Below are positions 16,646-25,948 of a DNA stretch of 64,000 bases, piece by piece (positions within the stretch are counted from its first letter, which is position 1; each line of letters starts with the position of its first letter). The notes beneath the pieces were generated by a model. That model was not told where the DNA came from, made no database searches, and was given only the letters and a program-made list of their open reading frames with translations. The translations under genes were made by a program, and so were the position numbers. Source of the stretch: Variovorax sp. UMC13 (lineage in GTDB: Bacteria > Pseudomonadota > Gammaproteobacteria > Burkholderiales > Burkholderiaceae_C); assembly GCF_014170375.1 (NCBI RefSeq), contig NZ_LZZW01000018.1:62001-126000 (forward strand), in the 5' to 3' direction.

Positions 16646-18307
16646 TCAGACCGCGCGCGTGCCGGCGCCGGTCGGCACGATGGGCAGCAGCAGGTAGGAA
16701 TCCTGCGCACCGGCGGTGTGGACCGTGTGCGTGCCGCCGAAGCGATCGGCCGGGCGGTCCACCGCGTCGTCGTGCAGGAAGTGGATGAAGGGCACGGGCT
16801 TCGCGTCGGGGTCGGCCCCGCCATGGCCCAGCGGGCCGCCCTTCTCATAGTCGCGCCCCGCGATCTCGAGCACCAGCCGGCTGCCGGGCTCGAACACGAT
16901 GCTGGTGGGCCAGACCTCGATGTCCAGCGCCACGGGCTGGCCCTGCACGAGCGGCTGCGCCTCGTCGTGCGTGTGCACCGGCCGGTGCGGCTGGCTGCGC
17001 GCGGCGTCGAGCTTGCGCTGCGATGCGCGCAGCCATCCCAGTGCCAGCGCCATGTGGCCGCCGGCCGGGCCGATGCCGACCATGTCGTTGCCCTGCGCGT
17101 CGATCTTGCGCAGGCGCACGAAGACATCCATGTCCGCCAGCGAGGACGAAGCCCACAGCCGCAGCGCCACCGGCCCGATGACCTCCACCCGCGCGTCGAA
17201 GGGCGCGGAGCGGAAGGACACGCCATGGCCGTCGGCCGCGTACGCGACCGAGCCCGTGCGCTGCGGCGCGGCCGAGCCGAGCGACCCGTCGGCGGCATCG
17301 AGGTGCATCCGCACCCACTCCGTGCCCTCGATCGGCCAGGCCGTGGACGCGCGCTGGGACACGCCGTCCGAGCCGCGCACCGCCACCTGCACCCGCGGCT
17401 CGTCGGTCCAGCCGTTGTCGCGCCCCTTGAGGAAGTGGTCGAAGAACTTGCGCTGCATGGCCAGGGCCTGCGGCGTGTAGGCCGGCAGCACGTGGTCGCC
17501 CACGATCAGGCGCAGCCACTTCTGCGTCGAGGCGGCGCCGTTGAAGGCCTCCACGTTGCCGCGCAGGTGCAGGCCGACGTTGCCCCAGTTGCCCACCGAC
17601 AGGAAGGGCACCTCGATCTTCGAGAGGTCGGGCAGCCAGTCGGCATAGAAGGGATCGCTCAACGGGCGGGCGCGCAGCGCGCCCAGCACGTCCAGCTGGT
17701 TGGCCTGGCGCTCGTCGCTGGACAGATGGTCGCGGCCGTGCTGCATGTTCAGCACCGTCTCCGGCCACCACCAGGCGATGAACTTGTTGTTGAGGATGCC
17801 GCCGTGCCGGTACAGGTCGCGGTAGGCGTCGGAGAAGCCCTCCCACGGGATCATCGCCGCGAGCGAAGGCGGCTGCAGCGCGGCCACGGCCCACTGCGTG
17901 GCGCCGTAGTACGAGACGCCCAGCAGGCCCACCTTGCCGGTGGACCAGGCCTGGTGCCCGGCCCATTCAATGGCGTCGTGGTAGTCCTGCGCGATCTGCG
18001 GCGTGAAGGGCGCGAGGAAGCCCGGCGACTCGCCCGACCCGCGGCTGTCGACGCGCACGACCACGTAGTCGTTCGGCACCCACCAGCTCGGGTCCGGCGT
18101 CTCCCAGTTGACGAAGGGGCCGCCGCCGAGTTCGCGCGCCAGCTGGGGCGCGCGGTCGGCCAGGTGGCGGTCCTTGCCATAGGGGCCGAGCGACATGATG
18201 ACGGGGTACGTGCCCGTGCCCACCGGGCGGTAGACGTTGGCGCGCAGCACGCTGCCGTCGCGCAGCGGGATGTCGACGTTGTGTTCATAGATCATGGAAC
18301 GATGCAT
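16646..18307 (-). CDS. CocE/NonD family hydrolase (X-Pro dipeptidyl-peptidase S15 fold)
   Basis: The start ATG 18307 sits behind AGGAGA, giving 553 residues. The N-terminal alpha/beta-hydrolase domain carries the nucleophile elbow GVSYYG near residue 123. A C-terminal jelly-roll domain typical of CocE and acyl-peptidase relatives begins near residue 330. Members hydrolyse esters or amides of varied substrates, and no signal peptide is seen. It heads an operon that once held the oxidoreductase, the amidohydrolase and the metallochaperone gene. Its own promoter carries an operator also found before the lipoprotein gene near 27.5 kb. Confidence 0.85.
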   Translation of the reverse strand: MHRSMIYEHNVDIPLRDGSVLRANVYRPVGTGTYPVIMSLGPYGKDRHLADRAPQLARELGGGPFVNWETPDPSWWVPNDYVVVRVDSRGSGESPGFLAPFTPQIAQDYHDAIEWAGHQAWSTGKVGLLGVSYYGATQWAVAALQPPSLAAMIPWEGFSDAYRDLYRHGGILNNKFIAWWWPETVLNMQHGRDHLSSDERQANQLDVLGALRARPLSDPFYADWLPDLSKIEVPFLSVGNWGNVGLHLRGNVEAFNGAASTQKWLRLIVGDHVLPAYTPQALAMQRKFFDHFLKGRDNGWTDEPRVQVAVRGSDGVSQRASTAWPIEGTEWVRMHLDAADGSLGSAAPQRTGSVAYAADGHGVSFRSAPFDARVEVIGPVALRLWASSSLADMDVFVRLRKIDAQGNDMVGIGPAGGHMALALGWLRASQRKLDAARSQPHRPVHTHDEAQPLVQGQPVALDIEVWPTSIVFEPGSRLVLEIAGRDYEKGGPLGHGGADPDAKPVPFIHFLHDDAVDRPADRFGGTHTVHTAGAQDSYLLLPIVPTGAGTRAV

Positions 18308-18384
18308 GGGGTCTCCTGTGGAATCGAAAGTGCTGGAAAGCGCGTTGCGGTGTGGCTGCATCGACGGTCCGGGGCGCGGCCTCG

Positions 18385-18440
18385 ACTCTAGGGAGGCCGC
18401 GACCGATACACCAATGGACAAGCGTGATGGGCCGCATCAC
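18385..18440 (-). promoter_or_regulatory. cocE-type promoter with LysR-like operator (copy A)
   Basis: On the minus strand, TTGGTG (18414-18409) and TAGAGT (18390-18385) form a -35/-10 pair with an 18-bp spacer. Just upstream is the inverted repeat GTGATG-GGCCG-CATCAC (18424-18440). The block from 18409 to 18429 matches the lipoprotein promoter at 27564-27584 at 20 of 21 positions, and the spacer length is identical. This position is classical for a LysR-type activator site. Confidence 0.65.
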
Positions 18441-18459
18441 CGCGCGCAATGGGGCCGCC

Positions 18460-19416
18460 TCAGAACGGCAGCTTGGTCTGCAGCCACAGCCGCGTGCCCT
18501 CCGAGCGGTTGCGCGCGCCGTACTCCACCTGGAGCCGCGCCATCACCGCCACCTTGGGCGTGATGTTGAAGCTTACATAGGGACCGATGGCATCGACGCG
18601 GCCGCGGTTGCCGTTGCCGTTCACCACCAGGCCGGCCTGCTTGTCGTCGGTGGTCTGCCGGTACATGTAGCCGTTGATGCCGAGGGCCAGGCCCGGCGTG
18701 ACCACGAAGCCGGCGCTGTACTCGATGGTGAACTCGTTGCCCGACCGGTAGTCGGTCGCGCGATTCTTGCTGTTGACGGCGTAGCGGACCTTGGTCGAGA
18801 GCTGCCAGCGGTTGCCGGGCGTCCAGGTGAGGGCATAGAAGGGCGCCACCTGCCAGTAGTTGCGGCCGATGTTGACCGCGGCGTTCTTGTTGAACTCGCC
18901 GATGGGCAGGAAGCCCTCGGCGCCGGCGGTCTGGTGGACGTCGCCGTGGTGCCAGCCCAGCAGCAGGGGTGCGAACTGCAGGTCGCCGATGCCGGTCTTG
19001 CTGCCGCTGCGGTCGAGCGGGCCCAGCGGCCCGGGCCGGGCGATGCCCAGCGACAGGTCGACGGTGGGCACGGCCAACGCCGCGCGTGTCTCGACGTTGG
19101 CGCCCCACAGCCGCACGCCCGGCCAGACGTAGCTCAGCCGCAGCGCCACCGTGTTGGCCTCGGCCTCGTAGTAGGCCAGCCGCGCGTTGTCGGCGCCGCC
19201 GTTGTCCTTGCTGTGCGAAGCGCCGTAGTGCTGGTAGTACGAGAGGAAGTGCAGGCCCTCGGGCAGCATCTGGCCCGAGAGGATGCCCTCGACGCCGACG
19301 GCGTAGGAGTTGCCGCCGTTCTCGGTGGCCTGGGCCGGCGCGCCGAGTGCGGCCAGGGTCAGCAGCGCCAGGGCCGGCGCGGCGCGCGAGTGCAGGGGTC
19401 TGGATTGAAAAGTCAT
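18460..19416 (-). CDS. Outer-membrane channel, phenol MetA-pathway family
   Basis: This 318-residue protein has a signal peptide ending near AQA-TE and then alternating beta-strand sequence ending in a terminal Phe (QTKLPF), typical of an outer-membrane barrel. It resembles the PF13557 family (putative MetA-pathway of phenol degradation), thought to admit hydrophobic aromatic compounds. A CAGGAGACGCC ribosome binding site precedes the ATG. It lies 63 bases downstream of the enoyl-CoA hydratase gene and probably belongs to that operon, supplying uptake for an aromatic substrate. Confidence 0.75.
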   Translation of the reverse strand: MTFQSRPLHSRAAPALALLTLAALGAPAQATENGGNSYAVGVEGILSGQMLPEGLHFLSYYQHYGASHSKDNGGADNARLAYYEAEANTVALRLSYVWPGVRLWGANVETRAALAVPTVDLSLGIARPGPLGPLDRSGSKTGIGDLQFAPLLLGWHHGDVHQTAGAEGFLPIGEFNKNAAVNIGRNYWQVAPFYALTWTPGNRWQLSTKVRYAVNSKNRATDYRSGNEFTIEYSAGFVVTPGLALGINGYMYRQTTDDKQAGLVVNGNGNRGRVDAIGPYVSFNITPKVAVMARLQVEYGARNRSEGTRLWLQTKLPF

Positions 19417-19479
19417 GGTGGCGTCTCCTGTAGTTCTTGATGGACCGGGTTGCGTGAAAAAAAGAATCGGTGGGCGGCG

Positions 19480-20253
19480 CTAGGTGAACCGGGGTTCCTC
19501 CCGGTCGAGCCGCGCCTGGATGCCGAGGCGCGGGTCGGCGCCGGCGAACAGCAGCTGGAAGGACTTGCGTTCGAGCTGCAGCCCCTGCGCCAGCGGCAGG
19601 TTCATGCCCTCGATCACGGCCTCCTTGATGAACTCGAGCGCCTGCCGCGGGCCCCGGGCCAGCTCGCAGGCCAGGGCGAGCGCGCGGGCCTCCACCTGGT
19701 CGTCGGCCACCACCTCGCTGGCCAGGCCGATGGCCAGCGCCTCGGCGGCCGGGATGGGTTGGCCGGTCAGCAGCAGGCGCAGGGCTCTGAACTTGCCCAC
19801 CGCGCGGGTCAGCCGCTGGGTGGCGCCGCCTCCGGGCATCAGGCCGATGCGCACCTCGGGCTGGCCGAAGCGCGCGTTGTCGCCGGCGACGATCAGGTCG
19901 GCATGCATCGCGAGTTCGCAGCCGCCGCCGAGGGCATGGCCGCGCACCGCGGCGATCACCGGCTTGCGGCAGCGCGCGATCGCATCCCAGAGGCGGTCCA
20001 TGCGCCGCTGCACGATCTCCAGCGGCTGCGCGTCCAGGTACTCGTGCAGGTCGGCGCCGGCGCAGAAGGCCTTCTCGCCGCCGGCGAGGACGATCACGCG
20101 CGTCGCATCGTCCGCCTCGAGGCGCTCGAAGGCCTGGGCCAGGGCAACGCGCAGCGCGAGGTTCAGCGCGTTGAGCACCTGCGGCCGGTTCAGCCGCAGC
20201 AGCGCGACCCCGGAGGCCGGGCGCTCTTCGATGAGCAGGTCCAGCGTCGCCAT
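19480..20253 (-). CDS. Enoyl-CoA hydratase/isomerase family protein
   Basis: This 257-residue crotonase-fold enzyme starts at ATG 20253, two bases after the thiolase stop. CoA-binding and oxyanion segments are visible (AFCAGADLHEY and HALGGGCELAM), and both expected glutamates are present, in GGGCELAM and in GQPEVRIGLMPGGG. It would hydrate an enoyl-CoA in the ring-cleavage or side-chain branch of the operon. The exact substrate is unknown. Confidence 0.85.
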   Translation of the reverse strand: MATLDLLIEERPASGVALLRLNRPQVLNALNLALRVALAQAFERLEADDATRVIVLAGGEKAFCAGADLHEYLDAQPLEIVQRRMDRLWDAIARCRKPVIAAVRGHALGGGCELAMHADLIVAGDNARFGQPEVRIGLMPGGGATQRLTRAVGKFRALRLLLTGQPIPAAEALAIGLASEVVADDQVEARALALACELARGPRQALEFIKEAVIEGMNLPLAQGLQLERKSFQLLFAGADPRLGIQARLDREEPRFT

Positions 20254-20255
20254 GG

Positions 20256-21464
20256 CTAGACGCGCTCGATCGCCAGCGCCATGCCCTGGCCCACGCCGAT
20301 GCACATGGTGCACAGCGCACGCCGGCCGGCTGTGCGCTGCAGCTGCCGCAGCGCCGTCAGCACCAGCCGCACGCCCGACATGCCCAGCGGGTGGCCGAAG
20401 GCGATCGCGCCACCGTTCGGATTGACGTGCGGCGCGTCGTCCGGCAGCCCGAGTTCGCGCAGCACCGCCAGGCCCTGGGCAGCGAAGGCTTCGTTCAACT
20501 CGATCACGTCGAAGTCGGCGATGGCCAGCCCGGTGGCCGCGAGCAGCTTGCGCGTGGCCGGCACCGGGCCGATGCCCATCACGCGCGGATCGACGCCGGC
20601 CGTGGCCACGCCGGTCACGCGGGCCAGCGGCACCAGGCCCAGGCGCGCGGCCTCGTCCTCGCTGGCCAGCAGCAGCGCGGCCGCGCCGTCGTTCACGCCG
20701 GAGGAATTGCCCGCGGTGACGCTGCCGCCCTCGCGGAAGGCCGGCCGGAGCCGGGCCAGGGTGTCGAGCGTGGTGTCGGCGCGCGGATGCTCGTCGAGGC
20801 GGAGCTCGGCTTCCGCGCCGCGCTTCGCGCCGGGCACGCGCACCGGCACGATCTCCACGTCAAGCAGGCCCTGGGCCACGGCCCGCGCCGCGCGCTGCTG
20901 GCTGCGCAGCGCGAAGGCGTCCTGGTCGGCGCGCGAGATGCCGTGCGCCTCGGCCACGTTCTCGGCCGTCGCGCCCATCGAGTCCACGCCGTGCAGGCGT
21001 TCCATGCGCGGGTTGACGAAGCGCCAGCCGATGGTCGAGTCGTGCACCTCGGCATGGCGCGAGAAGGGCGCGGCGGCCTTGGGCATCACGAAGGGCGCGC
21101 GCGACATGCTCTCCACGCCGCCGGCCAGCGCCAGCCGCAGCTGGCCGCAGGCGATGCCGCGCGCCGCGCTGGCCACGGCCTCGAGGCCGGAGGCGCAGAG
21201 CCGGTTGACCGTGGCCGCCGCCACGCCGGTCGGCAGGCCCGCGAGCAGCGCGCTCATGCGCGCCACGTTGCGGTTGTCCTCGCCGGCCTGGTTCACGCAG
21301 CCAAGGTAGACCTCCTCGAGCCGCGCCCAGTCGAGCGTGGGGTGCCGGGCCATCAGGGCCTGGATCGGCAACGCGCCGAGGTCGTCGGTGCGCACGCCCG
21401 ACAGGCCGCCGCCGTAGCGTCCGATCGGCGTGCGCACGCCGTCGCAGACGAACGCGTGCTTCAT
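20256..21464 (-). CDS. Thiolase, 3-oxoadipyl-CoA thiolase type
   Basis: This 402-residue thiolase has the nucleophilic Cys in NRLCASG near residue 90, the GHPLGMSG histidine motif and the C-terminal CIGVGQG Cys. The stretch from VRTPIGR through [13 protein letters not shown] and SMSRAPFVM is characteristic of the PcaF/PaaJ branch, which splits 3-oxoadipyl-CoA into succinyl-CoA and acetyl-CoA. It starts one base after the amidohydrolase stop. With a ligase and hydratase nearby this points to CoA-thioester aromatic degradation; the physiological substrate remains inference. Confidence 0.85.
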   Translation of the reverse strand: MKHAFVCDGVRTPIGRYGGGLSGVRTDDLGALPIQALMARHPTLDWARLEEVYLGCVNQAGEDNRNVARMSALLAGLPTGVAAATVNRLCASGLEAVASAARGIACGQLRLALAGGVESMSRAPFVMPKAAAPFSRHAEVHDSTIGWRFVNPRMERLHGVDSMGATAENVAEAHGISRADQDAFALRSQQRAARAVAQGLLDVEIVPVRVPGAKRGAEAELRLDEHPRADTTLDTLARLRPAFREGGSVTAGNSSGVNDGAAALLLASEDEAARLGLVPLARVTGVATAGVDPRVMGIGPVPATRKLLAATGLAIADFDVIELNEAFAAQGLAVLRELGLPDDAPHVNPNGGAIAFGHPLGMSGVRLVLTALRQLQRTAGRRALCTMCIGVGQGMALAIERV

Positions 21465-22307
21465 CTACAGGCCCAGCACGCGTTCGGCGTTCCCGTGCAT
21501 GATCTTCTCCATCACCGCGTCCGAGTAGCCGAGCTCGGCCCATTCGCGCAGGATGCGTTCGTAGGGCAGGCTGGGGTAGTCGCTGCCGAACATGATCTTG
21601 TCCTGCAGCCGGCCGCGGATGTCGACCTTGAGGTTGCCGGGAAAGTGCTTGGGCGCCCAGCCCGACATCTCCCAGTACACGTTGCCCTTGTGGAGCGCGA
21701 CCGCCGTGGTCTCGTCGACCCAGGGCCAGCCCGGATGGGCCATGAGGATCTTGAGCTTGGGGAAGTCGGCCGCCAGGTCGTCGATGTGCGAGGGATGTGC
21801 ATGCCGCACGCGCGCGCCGTGGCCGCCCGGCATGCCGGCGCCCATGCCGGTGGTGCCCACGTCGATCATCACGGCCGCGCCCAGCGCGTCGATCTCCTCG
21901 AACAGCGGGTAGTGGCGCCGGTCGTTGACCGCGAAGTGCTGCATGATCGGATGGAAGTGGAAGCCGACGAAGCCCAGCTCCTCGACCGCCTTCTTCACCT
22001 GCCGGATCGCGATCTCGCCCTTGGCCGGTTCGACCGCGCCCCAGCACTGGAGGATGCGCTCCGGGTGGCGCTGCCAGATGCCGTGCACGTACGCGTTGCT
22101 GCAGGGCGGCGTGGCCACGGTGGTCTCGAGGTCGAGCGCGACCAGGCAGGCCTCGACGCCGGCCGAAGCGAACTCGGCGATCACCTCTTGTTCGGATTTG
22201 GCGACCCAGTCGCGCTTCCAGTAGCTGGCCAGCGCCGCGGGGTAGGGCCCCTGGGCGTCGATCCAGGTCTGGGTGCCGGGATAGCAATGCAGGTCGATGA
22301 TGCGCAT
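21465..22307 (-). CDS. Amidohydrolase_2 family (metal-dependent hydrolase/decarboxylase)
   Basis: This 280-residue TIM-barrel protein starts at ATG 22307. The entry motif IIDLHCYPG differs from the usual HxH, so a full binuclear centre is doubtful. FHFHPIMQHF, LMAHPGWPW and the terminal FGSDYP follow the PF04909 pattern seen in ACMS decarboxylase, gamma-resorcylate decarboxylase and related enzymes. In an aromatic-acid operon a decarboxylase or ring-product hydrolase is plausible. The reaction cannot be fixed from sequence. Confidence 0.75.
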   Translation of the reverse strand: MRIIDLHCYPGTQTWIDAQGPYPAALASYWKRDWVAKSEQEVIAEFASAGVEACLVALDLETTVATPPCSNAYVHGIWQRHPERILQCWGAVEPAKGEIAIRQVKKAVEELGFVGFHFHPIMQHFAVNDRRHYPLFEEIDALGAAVMIDVGTTGMGAGMPGGHGARVRHAHPSHIDDLAADFPKLKILMAHPGWPWVDETTAVALHKGNVYWEMSGWAPKHFPGNLKVDIRGRLQDKIMFGSDYPSLPYERILREWAELGYSDAVMEKIMHGNAERVLGL

Positions 22308-22327
22308 GGATGTTCCTTGGGCGGCGC

Positions 22328-23965
22328 TCAGGCCGCGGGGTGGGCGGCGAACATTTCGCCGAGGGCTTTCTTGGAGACCTTGCCGAAGGTCGAGACCGGG
22401 AAGTCCGGCAGCACTTCGAGGCGCTCGGGCAGCTTGAAGCGCGCGATCTCCTGCGACTGCAGGAAGTCCACGAGCTGCGCGAGCGTGAGCGCGTGGCCCG
22501 GCTTGAGCACCACGCAGGCGCACATCTTTTCGCCCAGCCGTTCGTCCGGGTAAGGCACGCAGGCCACGTTCTGCACCGCCGGATGCATGAGCACGAGGTT
22601 CTCCACCTCTTCGGCGCTGATCTTTTCGCCGCCGCGGTTGATCAGGTCCTTCTTGCGGCCCTCGACGATGTAGTTGCCCGAGGGGTGGCGCCGCATCAGG
22701 TCGCCCGAGCGGTAGAAGCCCTCGGGCGTGAACTGGCGCGCGTTGTACTCGGGCACGCCGAAGTAGCCGCGCAAGGTGTAGGGACCGCGGCAGGCCAGCT
22801 CGCCCACCTCGCCCTCGGGCACCGCATGGCCCTCGTCGTCGAGCAGCAGCACCTCGTCGTCCTCGCAGACCGGGCGGCCGCAGGTCTCCAGCAGCACCTC
22901 CTCGGCATCGCCTTGGCGCACGAACATCAGCAGGCCTTCGGACATGCCGAAGTTCTCCTGCACGAAGGCGTTGCGGAACAGCTTGCGCGTGCGCAACCGC
23001 ACCTCGGGCTGCATGCGCTGGCCGCCGCTCTGGATCTGCCGCACCGAGCCGAGTTCGAAGCCAGCGATGGCTGGGTCGTTGATCAGCCGGATCAGCAGTG
23101 CCGGCACCACCTTGAGGTGCGTCACGCGGTGCCGCTGGATCAGCGCGAACATCTCGGCCGGCCGGGTGTTGGCATGCAGCACCACCGTCGCGCCCTGAAA
23201 GAAGAAGCCCTGGATGCCCGGGCAGGCCAGCGGCAGGTTGTGCGCGATCGGCAGCACCAGCAGCAGCACCGATTCGGCGTCCACGCCCGCGACCTGCGCC
23301 GCCACCCTGGAGTTGTAGGCGTAGTCGTTGTTGGTGCGCGGGATCAGCTTGGGGATGCCGGTGGTGCCGCCCGAGAGCTGGAAGATGCAGGGGTCGGTGG
23401 GGTCGATGGCCAGCGTGTCCAGCCGGCTGCGCGGCAGCGTCGCGGGCCGCTCGATGAGCGCGACCAGCGAATGCTCGCCCGGCCCGGGCTCGCCGAGCAC
23501 CAGGCGCAGCTGCAGCGCGGGGTTCTCGGCCTGCACGCGCTCGATCATCGGCGCGAAGGCGAAGTCGCCCAGCGCATCCGGGTAGACGCAGCAGTGCGCG
23601 CCCGACAGCCGCGCGAACTGGCTGATCTCGGCGAAGCGATGGGTCACCAGCGCCGCGATCGGGATCGCGCCGATCTTCTGCAGCGCCAGGTAGAGGATCA
23701 CGAACTCCGCTACGTTGGGCAGCGTCGGGATCACCCGGTCCAGCGGCCGCAGGCCCAGCGCCAGCAGGTTGAGCGCGAGGTTGTCGCTGGCGGCGTCGAG
23801 CGCGGCGTAGGTGTAGCGGCGCTCGCCGTCGATCAGTGCGGTGCGTTCGCCGAAGCGCTGGAACACCTCGGCGAATTCCTGTGCGAGCGACCGGTCGCGC
23901 CAGTAGCCGCGCGCGCGGTAGCGGCGGGCGAAGTCGGCGGGGAAGGGAACGAATCCTTCGAGCAT
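22328..23965 (-). CDS. Aryl-acid AMP/CoA ligase (DhbE/EntE-like)
   Basis: This 545-residue adenylate-forming enzyme has the P-loop-like A3 motif SGGTTGIPKLIPRTNNDY, an A5 motif NFGMSEGL, the hinge YRSGDL and the GKVSKKAL region with the C-terminal catalytic Lys. Start and overall layout resemble 2,3-dihydroxybenzoate and salicylate AMP ligases. No carrier protein or siderophore gene is nearby, so CoA is the likely acceptor, as in salicylyl-CoA formation. It lies 13 bases after the SDR gene in the same operon and probably catalyses the first committed step. Confidence 0.8.
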   Translation of the reverse strand: MLEGFVPFPADFARRYRARGYWRDRSLAQEFAEVFQRFGERTALIDGERRYTYAALDAASDNLALNLLALGLRPLDRVIPTLPNVAEFVILYLALQKIGAIPIAALVTHRFAEISQFARLSGAHCCVYPDALGDFAFAPMIERVQAENPALQLRLVLGEPGPGEHSLVALIERPATLPRSRLDTLAIDPTDPCIFQLSGGTTGIPKLIPRTNNDYAYNSRVAAQVAGVDAESVLLLVLPIAHNLPLACPGIQGFFFQGATVVLHANTRPAEMFALIQRHRVTHLKVVPALLIRLINDPAIAGFELGSVRQIQSGGQRMQPEVRLRTRKLFRNAFVQENFGMSEGLLMFVRQGDAEEVLLETCGRPVCEDDEVLLLDDEGHAVPEGEVGELACRGPYTLRGYFGVPEYNARQFTPEGFYRSGDLMRRHPSGNYIVEGRKKDLINRGGEKISAEEVENLVLMHPAVQNVACVPYPDERLGEKMCACVVLKPGHALTLAQLVDFLQSQEIARFKLPERLEVLPDFPVSTFGKVSKKALGEMFAAHPAA

Positions 23966-23978
23966 GGCGCTTCCTTCC

Positions 23979-24740
23979 TCAGGTCGAGCTGGTGAAACCG
24001 CCGTCGATGACCACCACCTCGCCGGTGACGAAGCGGTTGTGCGCGATCAGGCTCAGCATGGTCTCGGCCACGTCGTCCGCGTTGACGCAGCGGCGCAGCG
24101 GCGTGGCCCGGGCGCGCTTGCCCATCAGGTCCTCGTACTTCTCGCCCAGCATGCGTTCCATCCATTCGCCTTCCATCCAGCCGGGCGCGACCGCGTTCAC
24201 GCGGATCTCCGGGCCGAGGTTCCAGGCCAGCGTCTTCGTGAGGTTGACCACGGCCGCCTTGCTGGCCGCGTAGGGCAGGGGTTGCGGGCCGGGCCGCAGG
24301 CCGACGATGCTGGCGGTGTTGACGATGGACGGCTGCGTGCCCTTGCGCAGCAGCGGCACGGCCGCGCGGCTGACCTGGAAGGTGCCGCGCACGTTGACCG
24401 CGAAGGTCCGGTCCCATTCCGCGAGGTCCAGGCTCTCGAGGTCCTTGACCTTCCAGTTGGCGGTCGTGCCGGCGTTGTTGACCAGCGCGTCGAGGTGGCC
24501 GAAGGCCTCGCCCACCGCGTTCAGCGTGTGGCGGACCGCGGCGTCGTCGCTGACGTCGCATTGCAGCACCAGCGTCTGCGCGCCCAGGTCGCGCGCCTCG
24601 GCGGCCACGCGCTGCGCGGCCGCTTCGCTCGCGCCGTAGACGATCGCGACATCGTAGCCGGCACGCGCCAGGGCGAGCACGGCACTGCGCCCGATGCCGG
24701 TGGCGCCGCCGGTCACCAGGGCCTTTTTTCGTTGGGACAT
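23979..24740 (-). CDS. Short-chain dehydrogenase/reductase
   Basis: This 253-residue classical SDR starts at ATG 24740 behind GGAGAAA. It has the cofactor motif TGGATGIGR, NNAG, the catalytic Ser in NTASIVG and Tyr/Lys in YAASKAA, and closes with GEVVVIDGG. It is the first full gene of the aromatic-acid operon and may oxidise an alcohol or dihydrodiol intermediate. It faces the LysR gene at 24982. Confidence 0.85.
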   Translation of the reverse strand: MSQRKKALVTGGATGIGRSAVLALARAGYDVAIVYGASEAAAQRVAAEARDLGAQTLVLQCDVSDDAAVRHTLNAVGEAFGHLDALVNNAGTTANWKVKDLESLDLAEWDRTFAVNVRGTFQVSRAAVPLLRKGTQPSIVNTASIVGLRPGPQPLPYAASKAAVVNLTKTLAWNLGPEIRVNAVAPGWMEGEWMERMLGEKYEDLMGKRARATPLRRCVNADDVAETMLSLIAHNRFVTGEVVVIDGGFTSST

Positions 24741-24835
24741 GTTCGATTTCTCCAGGAGTTGGCAAGGGAGTGCCCTGGCGGGCCGAGGCCTGCCTGATGG
24801 CATGCGGAAAAGAGGGAAGGGGTGCGCCGCTGCGG

Positions 24836-24865
24836 CTAGGCGCGGAAATGCGGTTCGGTAGTCAT
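24836..24865 (-). CDS. Nine-codon leader ORF upstream of SDR operon
   Basis: An ATG at 24865 lies behind an unusually good AAGGAGA site and reads MTTEPHFRA before a TAG. It sits about 95 bases upstream of the SDR start, on the same strand. It could be a regulatory leader peptide or the surviving start of a deleted gene. The strong ribosome binding site is the only support. Confidence 0.35.
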   Translation of the reverse strand: MTTEPHFRA

Positions 24866-24981
24866 GCGTGTCTCCTTGTCGTTCGTCTTGTCTGTGCAAT
24901 GACCAGGGAATGTAGGCATGGCTGGGGTGACGCGACAGAGGGCAAAATCTTCGAAGCGTTCATGTTTTGGAAACCCCCCGG

Positions 24982-25947
24982 ATGAAGCTCAATCAACTTA
25001 GGGACATCGTCGCCATCGTCGACCACGGCAGCCTGCGCGCCGCGGCCAGGGAACTCGACACGCCGCAGGCCGCGCTGTCGAAGAGCGTGCGTGCGCTGGA
25101 GCGCGAGCTGGGCGTGGAACTGTTCGCGCGCGAGGCGCGGGGGATGGTGCTGACGGGCCTGGGAAAGCTGTTCCATCAGCGTGCGAGCGCGGTCGTCAAC
25201 GAGCTGCGCCGCGCGCACGACGAACTGGCGCAGGCCCAGGGCGAGGAGGGCGGGCAGATCACCGTCGGCCTGTCGATCATGCCGCACGTGGGCATGCTGC
25301 CGCATGCGCTGCCGCAGTTCAGGCAGCGCTATCCGCGCGTGAAGCTGCAGCTGGTCGAGGGCCTGTTCCCCGAGCTGGAACCACGCCTGCGCAACGGCAC
25401 GCTGGACTTCTACCTCGGCGCCGCGCCGCACACGCCGCCCGCGCCGGGGCTGGTGTCGACGCTGCTGTTCGAGAACACGCGTGCGGTGATGGCGCGCAAG
25501 GGGCATCCGCTGGCACAGGCGCAGTCGCTGCGCGAACTCAAGGGCGCGGACTGGGCGACCACCTCGGTGGACTACCGGGCCGAGGAGGATTTGCAGGCGC
25601 TGTTCGAGGCCAAGCGGCTGCCCGCGCCCGCGGTGGTGCTGCAGGCGCAGTCGGCGCTGTCGATGATGGTCGCGCTGGCCTCGACCGACCTGCTGGCGCT
25701 GCTGCCCATCCAGTGGGCGGAGTTCCCGCTGACCCGCGACGTGCTGATGCGCATTCCGCTCAAGGAGCGGCTGCGCGCGCCGTCCATCGTGATGATCCGG
25801 CGGCCCGACCTGCCGCTCACGCCCGCGGCCGAGTTCTTCTGCGACGTGATGAACCGGCACGCGCCGGCGACCGATGCCGGTTCATCCGCCGGCACCGTTC
25901 GGCCGCGGCGGCGCGTGGCGGCAGGCCGGAAGGGCTCCGCTCAGTAG
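24982..25947 (+). CDS. LysR-family transcriptional regulator
   Basis: This 321-residue regulator has an N-terminal winged helix (MKLNQLRDIVAIVDHGSLRAAARELDT is its start pattern, with helix-turn-helix at about residues 17-37) and a substrate-binding domain from about residue 90. I prefer ATG 24982 over a TTG 15 bases upstream. It is transcribed away from the SDR/ligase operon across a 241-bp gap, the usual LysR layout, so it most likely controls that operon in response to an aromatic effector. The C-terminal 25 residues are Arg/Ala-rich and look disordered. Confidence 0.85.
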   Translation: MKLNQLRDIVAIVDHGSLRAAARELDTPQAALSKSVRALERELGVELFAREARGMVLTGLGKLFHQRASAVVNELRRAHDELAQAQGEEGGQITVGLSIMPHVGMLPHALPQFRQRYPRVKLQLVEGLFPELEPRLRNGTLDFYLGAAPHTPPAPGLVSTLLFENTRAVMARKGHPLAQAQSLRELKGADWATTSVDYRAEEDLQALFEAKRLPAPAVVLQAQSALSMMVALASTDLLALLPIQWAEFPLTRDVLMRIPLKERLRAPSIVMIRRPDLPLTPAAEFFCDVMNRHAPATDAGSSAGTVRPRRRVAAGRKGSAQ

Positions 25948-25948
25948 C

